Origin: QQVM01 sp035341855 | Lineage (GTDB): Bacteria > Bacteroidota > Bacteroidia > AKYH767-A > 2013-40CM-41-45 | NCBI GenBank assembly: GCA_035341855.1 | Contig: DAOQWA010000082.1 | Location: 1 to 7,693 of the forward strand | Direction of reading: 5' to 3' | Length of the DNA: 7,693 nt | Translations under genes and position numbers: made by a program | Shown: one piece after another, positions 1 through 5,869 of the stretch | Numbering within the stretch: the stretch's first letter is position 1 | Layout of the letters: every line of letters starts with the position of its first letter | Notes under the pieces: model-generated | Database searches by the model: none | What the model saw: only the letters and a program-made list of their open reading frames with translations | What the model was told of the DNA's origin: nothing

Positions 1-1820
1 CTTTCCACAAAATACATTCTGATCTTTCCTTTTCCTTTAGCTTCAATTTCCCCTCTTGCTTCAAAACGAAAAAGATCTTTTGTTAAAGAATAAGTTTTTT
101 CAGACACATTTATTTTTCCACTCATTCCACTGCTTTCCATTCGGGATGCAATATTTACAGTATCACCCCAAATGTCATACTGAAATTTTTTTATTCCGAC
201 GATACCGGCTACTACCGGACCGGTATGTATTCCTAGTCTCACTTCAAAATACCGGCGATTTTCAGATACGTTTTTTGTCTTTACAGTTTCAATGTAATCG
301 CGCATCTCAATTGCTGCTTTGATAGTGTCTGAAGCATGGCTCTCATTTGGAGTCGGCAGGCCCCCGGCTGCCATGTATGAATCGCCAATGGTTTTTATTT
401 TTTCTAATCCGTACCTTTCAACGATATGGTCAAAAGTTGAAAAACACTCATTCAGATCTTTTACAAGATCGTTCGGACTTAGCTTCTCTGCAAAGGCTGT
501 GAATCCTTTGAAATCTGTAAAAAGTACAGTAGCCTCATTTATAAGTTTTGCATCAGCGTGACCTTTTTGCTTCAGTTCTTCGGCAGTTTCCTGAGGAAGT
601 ATGTTTAGCAAAAGTTCATCACTTCTTTTCTTCCCTTTGTGAATAGAATAAGCCAAGGCAACAATGAGGATCAAACAACCGGCTGCAGCAATCAAGCCTA
701 TTCTCTGTTTTTCTGTTTTCTCGGTTAGTATAGCTTCCTTTTGAACATAGCTGATCGAATCACTCACTCTGGACAGTCTGTGTTCGTATTGCATCGACTG
801 CCTCAGCATTTCTTTGGCATTCTCCTGATTGAAAATGGAGTCACGGATCCGGATACTTTTTTTATAATCTTCAAGGGCATTTTTATAATTTCCCTTATCA
901 TATTGTAATTCGCTTCGTAATTTGTAAGAATATTCAAGGTTATCAAGAAATCCATTTTCTTCTCCTGCTTTGATGCTCTTGTTTACATAAAAAAAAGCAC
1001 TATCGATGTTATTCCGTTTCCGCATTGTCTTAGCAAGATCTGCATAGACTATCACCTTACCCAAACGATGATCTATTTCCTCACGATACTGTCTCGATAA
1101 ATGATAGTAATAGTAGGCAGTATCAATATTTCCTGCATTGTAATATATGTCTCCAAGATTATTCATCATCCAGCCTAATGCACCAAACTTTGCACTTTTA
1201 CTTGATTCAATTTTTAATAAATACGGAATTGATCTGGAATAATACTGCAAAGCAGAATCATGTTGTCCCATCACTCCGTAGACGGATCCTATATTACCTA
1301 GGGCCAGACCAATTGTATACGGTTCTCCCGATTCCAATGCCAGCTGAAGTGACATCGACTGGTATTTTAATGCTTCTGTATAATTCCCCTGACTTTCATG
1401 ATCACTTGAAAGGTTCCCCAATGCAATTTGCTCCATTTCCTTATATTCTGATTTTCTTGCTTCATCAAGAAGTTGGAGACGATAGCTTAAGCCTTTTTGT
1501 ACGTCGCCAAGTCTGTATGAGGCTGAACTAATAAGATTTAAAAGCCTACATCTGAACCAGCTCATAGGAAGATCAGGAGAAGAATAGACTGCACCTTGTT
1601 CCATGAAGTTATAGGCCTGTTGCAAATAGCTCATCGATGTTAGTGCATCCGAATCAAGCAATTTCTGTCCGATACTTGCTGCGAGTTTCATGCGGACACT
1701 ATCAACAGAAGAATTTTCAAATGATTTAATGAGTGAATCAACAGAATTGTCGTGCTTTGCATTTATAAATAAACAAGAAAAGTTTAAGCCAATGAAGAAG
1801 AGGGTCAGGGATTTTCTCAT
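1..1820 (-). CDS. TPR-repeat transmembrane class III adenylate cyclase (3' end beyond window)
   Basis: Membrane receptor predicted to make cAMP from ATP. I translated the minus strand by hand: 606 codons from the ATG at 1820-1818 to the left edge, with no stop or frame break. Residues 1-21 form a signal peptide (cleavage probably after FINA). Residues about 131-327 hold around five TPR-like units, for example those starting GNIGSVYG and NNLGDIYY. A charged, probably coiled-coil stretch precedes one membrane helix at about 374-392. The catalytic domain runs from about 428. It has both metal-binding aspartates (D436 in FTDFKGFT, D480 in IGDSYM), the ATP-selecting pair K476 (EKIKTIGD) and D549 (YDIWGD), and the transition-state residues N556 and R560 (NIASR). 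Guanylate cyclases have Glu and Cys/Ser at the selecting positions, so adenylate cyclase is the better call. The topology puts the TPRs in the periplasm and the cyclase in the cytosol. Only a few residues should be missing after MYFVE. Confidence 0.93.
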   Translation of the reverse strand, partial: MRKSLTLFFIGLNFSCLFINAKHDNSVDSLIKSFENSSVDSVRMKLAASIGQKLLDSDALTSMSYLQQAYNFMEQGAVYSSPDLPMSWFRCRLLNLISSASYRLGDVQKGLSYRLQLLDEARKSEYKEMEQIALGNLSSDHESQGNYTEALKYQSMSLQLALESGEPYTIGLALGNIGSVYGVMGQHDSALQYYSRSIPYLLKIESSKSAKFGALGWMMNNLGDIYYNAGNIDTAYYYYHLSRQYREEIDHRLGKVIVYADLAKTMRKRNNIDSAFFYVNKSIKAGEENGFLDNLEYSYKLRSELQYDKGNYKNALEDYKKSIRIRDSIFNQENAKEMLRQSMQYEHRLSRVSDSISYVQKEAILTEKTEKQRIGLIAAAGCLILIVALAYSIHKGKKRSDELLLNILPQETAEELKQKGHADAKLINEATVLFTDFKGFTAFAEKLSPNDLVKDLNECFSTFDHIVERYGLEKIKTIGDSYMAAGGLPTPNESHASDTIKAAIEMRDYIETVKTKNVSENRRYFEVRLGIHTGPVVAGIVGIKKFQYDIWGDTVNIASRMESSGMSGKINVSEKTYSLTKDLFRFEARGEIEAKGKGKIRMYFVE

Positions 1821-1889
1821 TGAAATAAAATTTGTTATGTAAGATAAAAAAAATCTTTATTATACAATTATGGCATGGCCTTAAAGACG

Positions 1890-1905
1890 ATCAGATTGAT
1901 CTGAT
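1890..1905. promoter_or_regulatory. Perfect palindrome upstream of the cyclase gene, candidate operator
   Basis: The sequence ATCAGAT-TG-ATCTGAT has two exact 7-bp inverted arms and a 2-base spacer. It lies 69 bases upstream of the cyclase ATG, where a dimeric regulator could bind. It does not match the CRP consensus (TGTGA-N6-TCACA). The symmetry is seen; the operator role is inferred. Confidence 0.35.
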
Positions 1906-1978
1906 TACATTAAAACCAGGATTCACACGCTTAGATAGGCACTATGTCCGCTTTTAAAGTGTAAATGAATTTTGCATA

Positions 1979-2004
1979 TCCGATCCATCAGGCTGGGATC
2001 CGGA
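1979..2004. repeat. Imperfect GC-rich inverted repeat (hairpin)
   Basis: TCC and GATCC on the left pair with GGATC and GGA on the right, with one bulged C at 2001 and a 9-base loop (1987-1995). That gives 8 base pairs in an otherwise AT-rich spacer. No T-run follows on either strand, so it does not look like an intrinsic terminator. Its role is unknown. Confidence 0.35.
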
Positions 2005-2129
2005 GTATGATAGATAAAAAATTTAATGTCTTACCTATATTAATACTTTATAAGCTCCCTGATTTCCATATAATATATTCTTAGAAGGATTTAGTCATCT
2101 ATACAAAGGTGAATATTGGATTGAAATAT

Positions 2130-2137
2130 TACTTTTG
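2130..2137 (+). promoter_or_regulatory. Candidate Bacteroidota -7 box for the PhnA-domain gene
   Basis: TACTTTTG matches TAnnTTTG exactly and ends 27 bases before the ATG at 2165, implying a leader of about 20 bases. I see no TTG at the usual 17-23 base spacing upstream, so only half of the promoter consensus is present. Confidence 0.4.
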
Positions 2138-2164
2138 ACCATTATCTGTTAATTAAACAATAAA

Positions 2165-2746
2165 ATGACTTTAGAAGAACAATTGATTGTAAGAAGTGGA
2201 GGGTCTTGTGAGCTGTGCAAGTCGAAAAATGCATTGTCTGTATACTCTCTTCCCCCTGAAAGGAAGCAACAAGTTGAATGTTGTATTCATATCTGTGAAA
2301 AGTGTCAGCAACAGATTGAGAAAAGAGAAGAACTTGCACCCGGACATTGGACTTGTCTCCGTGAGACCATGTGGAGTGATGTGCCTCCCGTACAAATTCA
2401 ATCATGGCGCCTTTTGAACCGATTGAAAAATGAAAGCTGGGCTTCAGAAGCGCTAGAGATATATTACCTGGACGATGAGCTATTGGAAACAGCAAAGGCT
2501 TCAGGAGACCATTTGGAAACATCCACGGATACTTTTCACAGAGATTGTAATGGTGTCATTTTGCAAGCAGGCGATTCAGTTACTCTTATTAAGTCTTTGG
2601 ATGTAAAGGGATCGCAGATCAATGCCAAAATTGGGACCGTTGTGAAGAATATACGTTTGGTTTCCGATAACAATGAACAAATTGAAGGAAAAATTGAAGG
2701 GCAACAGATAGTTATTCTGACAAAGTTTGTAAGGAAAGCAGGATGA
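2165..2746 (+). CDS. phnA: PhnA (YjdM-type) zinc-ribbon domain protein
   Basis: A 193-residue soluble, presumably cytosolic protein. The N terminus carries two CxxC pairs (C15/C18 and C44/C47), the zinc-ribbon pattern of the PhnA family. A middle helical part (about 60-112) contains HWTCLRETMWSDVPPVQ and SWASEALEIYYLDDE, as in the longer version of this protein common in Bacteroidota; E. coli YjdM is only about 110 residues. The C-terminal PhnA domain (about 126-190) is very well conserved, with DCNGVILQAGDSV, GTVVKNIRLV and GQQIVILTKFV. Despite the family name, E. coli PhnA/YjdM is not part of phosphonate breakdown, and the true phosphonoacetate hydrolase is an unrelated enzyme, so no phosphonate role should be inferred. 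The biochemical function is unknown. The start codon follows AT-rich sequence with no Shine-Dalgarno match. The MATE gene follows 50 bases downstream on the same strand. Confidence 0.93.
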   Translation: MTLEEQLIVRSGGSCELCKSKNALSVYSLPPERKQQVECCIHICEKCQQQIEKREELAPGHWTCLRETMWSDVPPVQIQSWRLLNRLKNESWASEALEIYYLDDELLETAKASGDHLETSTDTFHRDCNGVILQAGDSVTLIKSLDVKGSQINAKIGTVVKNIRLVSDNNEQIEGKIEGQQIVILTKFVRKAG

Positions 2747-2796
2747 ACAATCATCTTCTTATACATATATTTCAGCCAAATTCCGGTTAATAATTT

Positions 2797-4209
2797 ATGA
2801 ACATACCTAACGATCAAATCAAAAGACTTTCCATCTGGCAGGAATTGCTGAATGCTATCCGTGGGACGGAAGCGGATTATACGAAGGTGACTCTTAAAAG
2901 AGCAATTTTTTTACTCGCGGTTCCAATGATCCTTGAGCTGGTTTTGGAATCAACTTTTGCTGTTGTAGATATATTTTTTGTCGGAAAGCTTGGCTCTTCT
3001 GCTATTGCAACGGTAGGATTAACCGAGACTTACTTATTTCTTCTTTATGCCGTTGGCATGGGACTTTCAATGGCAGTCACAGCAATTATCGCACGACGAG
3101 TTGGGGAAAAAAATGCTGAAGGGGCCGGTATTTCTGCAGTGCAGGCAATTTTATTGGGACTCTTCGTTTCAATTCCCTTTTCAATCGCAGGCCTCTTTTT
3201 CGCAAAAGATCTTCTTAGGCTGATGTCTGCTGATGATTGGATAATTAACCAAGGTTATAAGTATACTGTTTGGATGTTGGGAGGAAACATGGTAATAATG
3301 ATGTTATTTGTCATTAATGCAATTTTTCGGGGAGCCGGTGATGCTGCAATTGCAATGAAAGTTTTGTGGATTTCAAATGGTATAAACATTTTGCTTGATC
3401 CTCTTTTAATATTTGGTCTGGGACCTGTTCCTGCCATGGGAATTGAAGGTGCTGCCATTGCTACTAACATAGGACGTGGTATTGGAGTGATTACCCAATT
3501 ATATTTCTTGTTCAAAGGTGGGAAACACATTAAAGTATTTGTATCAATGATTCGTTTCAATTTAGGGGTCATGGTTAACATGTTAAAAACATCTCTTGGA
3601 GGTATAGCTCAAATGATTGTTGCAATGACTTCCTGGATTTTCCTCATGAGAATTTTGGCCGATATAGGAAGTGAAGCGGTTGCAGGTGCAACAGTAAGCA
3701 TTCGTATCATGATGTTCATGATGATGCCTGCCTGGGGACTTTCCAATGCAGCTGCTACATTGGTAGGACAAAACCTGGGAGCCGGCAGTCCGGAAAGAGC
3801 CGAATCTACTGTATGGAAAATAGGTGTCTACAATATGATTTTCCTTGTTCTTGTTTCTGTTTTATTTTTCTTTTTCAATGAGCAACTTGTTGGAATTTTT
3901 ACAACTGATCCTACAGTCTTATCCATAGGCTCAGAATGGTTGCAGATAATGTCTTACTCGTTTTTTGTATATGGCTGGTGGATGGTATCTGTCCAGGCAT
4001 TTAATGGAGCAGGAGACACCAATACACCGACTTATATTAATTTGGTTTTCTTTTGGTTGATTCAGATTCCTCTTGCTTATATTTTGGCCATCGAATTCGG
4101 TTGGGCGCATAAAGGAGTTTTTTGGGCGGTCTTTATCTCAGAAACTTCTGTAGGTGCATTTACATTATGGTTGTTTTCGAAAGGGAAATGGAAAAAAGTC
4201 CAGGTGTAG
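2797..4209 (+). CDS. MATE family efflux transporter
   Basis: An inner-membrane antiporter of 470 residues, the usual MATE length, predicted to export cationic drugs or metabolites in exchange for Na+ or H+. A polar N-terminal stretch of about 30 residues is followed by about 12 hydrophobic segments in two MatE repeats. The halves carry matching signatures. ARRVGEKNAEGA (99-110) corresponds to GQNLGAGSPERAE (324-336). RGAGDA (178-183) corresponds to NGAGDT (403-408). The first helix (about 36-62) has PMILELVLES followed by VVDIFFVGKLG, with acidic residues E47, E51 and D58 that could serve in ion coupling. The subfamily (NorM-like or DinF-like) and substrate cannot be told from sequence alone. 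It lies 50 bases after the PhnA-domain gene with no evident terminator between, so co-transcription is likely. No Shine-Dalgarno sequence precedes the ATG; this start gives a complete first helix. Confidence 0.95.
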   Translation: MNIPNDQIKRLSIWQELLNAIRGTEADYTKVTLKRAIFLLAVPMILELVLESTFAVVDIFFVGKLGSSAIATVGLTETYLFLLYAVGMGLSMAVTAIIARRVGEKNAEGAGISAVQAILLGLFVSIPFSIAGLFFAKDLLRLMSADDWIINQGYKYTVWMLGGNMVIMMLFVINAIFRGAGDAAIAMKVLWISNGINILLDPLLIFGLGPVPAMGIEGAAIATNIGRGIGVITQLYFLFKGGKHIKVFVSMIRFNLGVMVNMLKTSLGGIAQMIVAMTSWIFLMRILADIGSEAVAGATVSIRIMMFMMMPAWGLSNAAATLVGQNLGAGSPERAESTVWKIGVYNMIFLVLVSVLFFFFNEQLVGIFTTDPTVLSIGSEWLQIMSYSFFVYGWWMVSVQAFNGAGDTNTPTYINLVFFWLIQIPLAYILAIEFGWAHKGVFWAVFISETSVGAFTLWLFSKGKWKKVQV

Positions 4210-4216
4210 AAATGTG

Positions 4217-4236
4217 TATCGATCAATTTGATGATA
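4217..4236 (+). terminator. Weak hairpin after the MATE gene, possible terminator
   Basis: TATC-G-ATCA-ATT-TGAT-GATA folds as an 8-bp AT-rich stem with one bulged G and a 3-base loop, starting 8 bases after the MATE stop. A short pyrimidine run (TCTCTTTT) follows. The stem is poor in GC and the T-run is interrupted, so this is only a weak terminator candidate. Confidence 0.22.
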
Positions 4237-4384
4237 TCTCTTTTCGAAGCTTATCTTATTATTTGTGATTATCTGTAAAATAAAATCCCATGCAACCCTA
4301 TGATTAATAGGTAATCTTCTTGTTAAATTTGTTTTTGAAATACTGGAGGATTAAGTAATTTTTTCTGTTTTTATGCTAAAGTGC

Positions 4385-4396
4385 TCCGGATTTTCA
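4385..4396 (+). repeat. 12-bp direct repeat, copy 1
   Basis: TCCGGATTTTCA occurs here and again at 4656-4667, in the same orientation and 271 bases apart. The two copies bracket the broken reading frame at 4445-4559. Next to this copy, AGCGGAT (4396-4402) is also the inverted complement of ATCCGCT at 4641-4647, just before copy 2. Confidence 0.5.
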
Positions 4397-4444
4397 GCGG
4401 ATCCACATTTTTGTATTAATTTCAAATAACAAAATCTACTTAAA

Positions 4445-4559
4445 ATGAACAGATACGTCTTAGTTTTCCTGCTACTGTTCACTTGCAATTTATTATATAC
4501 AAGCGCGGGATAGTGATCATCAGATAATTGGTTCCGGAAACATATTGGTAGCACATTAG
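4445..4559 (+). pseudogene. Broken start of a small exported protein (possibly a DUF2807/GIN-type head domain)
   Basis: An ATG at 4445 opens 22 codons with a near-ideal signal peptide: basic MNR, then the hydrophobic core YVLVFLLLF, then LLYTSA as cleavage region. A TAG (4511-4513) and TGA end it at once. Skipping one base at 4505 continues into RDSDHQIIGSGNILVAH, which ends at TAG 4557-4559. The IIGSGNI pattern directly after a signal peptide resembles the start of the mature part of Bacteroidota DUF2807 proteins (putative auto-transporter adhesin, head GIN domain). I infer a gene remnant with at least one frameshift and loss of the rest. The match is short, so the family is a guess; the orphan signal peptide is better supported. 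Confidence 0.35.
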
Positions 4560-4655
4560 GGTCTGAACTTTTAATTTTTTTTTGGAAACATCGATAAGTG
4601 CTTACATAATATAAAGGCACATCGGAAAGTTATCTCAAATATCCGCTCACTTAAT

Positions 4656-4667
4656 TCCGGATTTTCA
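4656..4667 (+). repeat. 12-bp direct repeat, copy 2
   Basis: Second exact copy of TCCGGATTTTCA; copy 1 is at 4385-4396. It lies 171 bases before the cytochrome gene. The flanking bases differ beyond the 12 shared positions. Confidence 0.5.
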
Positions 4668-4694
4668 TTTTAAATAAAATTAATAGATCATGGA

Positions 4695-4742
4695 TTTTTT
4701 GATGCTTTTTTGAATTAAATGGAGATTTTTTTTGGATTTTTT
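4695..4742. promoter_or_regulatory. Helically phased T-tracts, likely bent DNA upstream of the cytochrome promoter
   Basis: Four runs of T lie at 4695-4700, 4706-4711, 4726-4733 and 4737-4742. Their centres are 11, 21 and 10 bases apart, close to whole turns of the DNA helix. Phased A/T tracts bend DNA and can act as upstream promoter elements. TGGATTTTTT is repeated exactly at 4691-4700 and 4733-4742. The array ends 16 bases before the TAnnTTTG box. A promoter role is inferred. Confidence 0.4.
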
Positions 4743-4766
4743 AATTGAAAATATCTTATATATTTG
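4732..4766 (+). promoter_or_regulatory. Candidate Bacteroidota promoter for the diheme cytochrome gene
   Basis: TATATTTG (4759-4766) matches the -7 consensus TAnnTTTG exactly. A TTG at 4732-4734 lies 24 bases upstream, one base beyond the usual 17-23 spacing. The box ends 72 bases before the ATG at 4839, implying a leader of about 65 bases. Confidence 0.45.
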
Positions 4767-4838
4767 TTAAATAAATGTACTTAGTGATTTTATTGAATTA
4801 GCTATTATTTTCATAGTAACCATTTTTCTGAAAAAGCC

Positions 4839-5849
4839 ATGATAAAAAAAATCCTCATTTCGGTTTTAGTCATCATTGTTCTATTCATTGGTGGCATATT
4901 CTCTTATGTTCAATTCTCCTGGGATAAAAAGTATGATCTTCCCGGCCCTGCACTTAGCGTCAGTTCCGATTCTGCCGTAATTGCCAAAGGGAAATACCTG
5001 GTTCATGGTCCTGCTCATTGCATATCTTGTCATGTAGGAAGTTTCCGGCAAATGGTGGAAGCCGATGAAGGAAAGCAAGTTCCTCTGATAGGGGGTGTTG
5101 GTTTCAAAATGGGTCCACTTGGTACAATGTATACACGGAACCTTACTCCTGATAAAGAAACCGGAATTGGCCGTTACACTGATGAACAACTTTTCAGAAT
5201 GATGAGACACGGTATTCTGCCTGATGGTAAGTCTTCTATGCCTGTATTAATGCCATTCTGGAATATGGCTGATGAAGATCTTGTCGCTATTGTATCCTAT
5301 CTTCGTTCACTTGAACCTGTAAGGAATGTAGTGCCTGAAAACGAATGGACTTTTATGGGTAAGGCAGTGCGAAGTTTCAGTACCACCTTTCGTCCTATAG
5401 AACACCCGACGGCTCCCTCGGTTGCTCCTCCAATGGCCGCAACAATTGAAAGAGGGGAGTACCTGGCCAGGTACGTCACAAATTGTGTAGGTTGCCACAC
5501 CCAACGTGACATGATGACTTACGAGGCAACCGGACCTGAGTTCGCCGGAGGAATGGAATTCGAACCTTGGCCGGAATTTCATGAGTTTCTAAAAGCCGAT
5601 CCGGATTTATGGATCCGCACACCAAATATCACTCCTGATCCCGGTGGCGTTCTTTCAAAATATAAAACTCCGGAACAGTTTATTGAGCGCTTTCGTCAAG
5701 GTCGCACAATTGCCTTTTCACCAATGGACTGGGGTCCTTTTTCAAGGATGAGCGATGAGGACCTGACCGCAATTTACATGTTCTTGCAAAGTCTTGAACC
5801 GGTAAAAAAAGATGTCGGCGAAATAGTATTCCGGCAAAAGGCTGAGTGA
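4839..5849 (+). CDS. Membrane-anchored diheme c-type cytochrome
   Basis: A 336-residue periplasmic electron carrier tethered by an N-terminal helix (about 4-23) that probably remains as a signal anchor. Two covalent heme c sites are visible: C61-I-S-C64-H65 and C216-V-G-C219-H220. The protein is a tandem duplication. Each half has a heme motif, then a matching NLTPDKETGIGRYT (101-114) or NITPDPGGVLSKYK (263-276) segment, then an axial-ligand region (M134 or M138 in SSMPVLMPF; M296 in FSPMDWGPF), then DEDLxAIxxxLxSLEPV. This resembles the cytochrome subunits that take electrons from membrane-bound alcohol, sugar or aldehyde dehydrogenases, but no dehydrogenase is in the window, so the partner is unknown. 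Heme attachment needs a cytochrome c maturation system encoded elsewhere. No Shine-Dalgarno sequence precedes the ATG. The gene converges on the T9SS propeller gene, with 20 bases between stops. Confidence 0.93.
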   Translation: MIKKILISVLVIIVLFIGGIFSYVQFSWDKKYDLPGPALSVSSDSAVIAKGKYLVHGPAHCISCHVGSFRQMVEADEGKQVPLIGGVGFKMGPLGTMYTRNLTPDKETGIGRYTDEQLFRMMRHGILPDGKSSMPVLMPFWNMADEDLVAIVSYLRSLEPVRNVVPENEWTFMGKAVRSFSTTFRPIEHPTAPSVAPPMAATIERGEYLARYVTNCVGCHTQRDMMTYEATGPEFAGGMEFEPWPEFHEFLKADPDLWIRTPNITPDPGGVLSKYKTPEQFIERFRQGRTIAFSPMDWGPFSRMSDEDLTAIYMFLQSLEPVKKDVGEIVFRQKAE

Positions 5850-5869
5850 TATTTCTGTCGTGCTGAAGC

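Larger units (their letters stand above)
1821..2164. other. Divergent intergenic region between cyclase and PhnA-domain gene
   Basis: This 344-base AT-rich spacer must hold the promoters of both flanking genes, which point away from each other. I see no credible coding frame. It contains a 16-bp palindrome (1890-1905), a GC-rich imperfect hairpin (1979-2004) and a TAnnTTTG box (2130-2137) facing the PhnA-domain gene. On the minus strand I found no clean TAnnTTTG box for the cyclase. The start codon there follows AT-rich sequence with no Shine-Dalgarno match. Confidence 0.7.
4210..4838. other. Long AT-rich gene-free spacer with decayed sequence
   Basis: No intact gene is visible in these 629 bases, in a window where other neighbours are 20-50 bases apart or divergent. 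It contains a weak hairpin after the MATE gene, a 12-bp direct repeat, a broken exported-protein start, phased T-tracts and a promoter-like box before the cytochrome gene, each listed separately. An open minus-strand frame at 4351-4620 has a composition like random AT-rich DNA, with no recognisable motif. Confidence 0.7.

Noticed and set aside
1..16. Lipoprotein signal (Cys at residue 16 of the cyclase)
   Set aside because: The gene starts at the far end (1820), and the residues before that Cys (LNFSC) do not fit a lipobox; ordinary signal peptidase cleavage after FINA fits better.
1178..1531. Plus-strand frame inside the cyclase gene
   Set aside because: Antisense to the TPR region of an unbroken 606-codon reading frame; the product has no recognisable features.
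1890..1905. CRP/cAMP-receptor binding site upstream of the cyclase
   Set aside because: The palindrome does not contain TGTGA-N6-TCACA or a near match, so cAMP feedback cannot be claimed.
2142..2522. Minus-strand frame of 126 codons opposite the PhnA-domain gene
   Set aside because: Shadow of a strongly conserved gene on the other strand; the product shows no family features.
2165..2746. Phosphonoacetate hydrolase or alkylphosphonate utilisation enzyme
   Set aside because: This is a common mis-annotation of the PhnA/YjdM family. The sequence has a zinc ribbon and the small PhnA domain, no hydrolase active site, and no phosphonate genes nearby.
4351..4620. Minus-strand open frame of 89 codons in the spacer
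   Set aside because: No signal, domain or low-complexity pattern of a real protein; its composition looks like translated AT-rich DNA, and it lies antisense to the better supported signal-peptide remnant.
5850..5869. Bidirectional terminator between the convergent genes
   Set aside because: The 20 bases contain only the short palindrome AAGCTT nearby and no GC-rich stem with a T-run on either strand.
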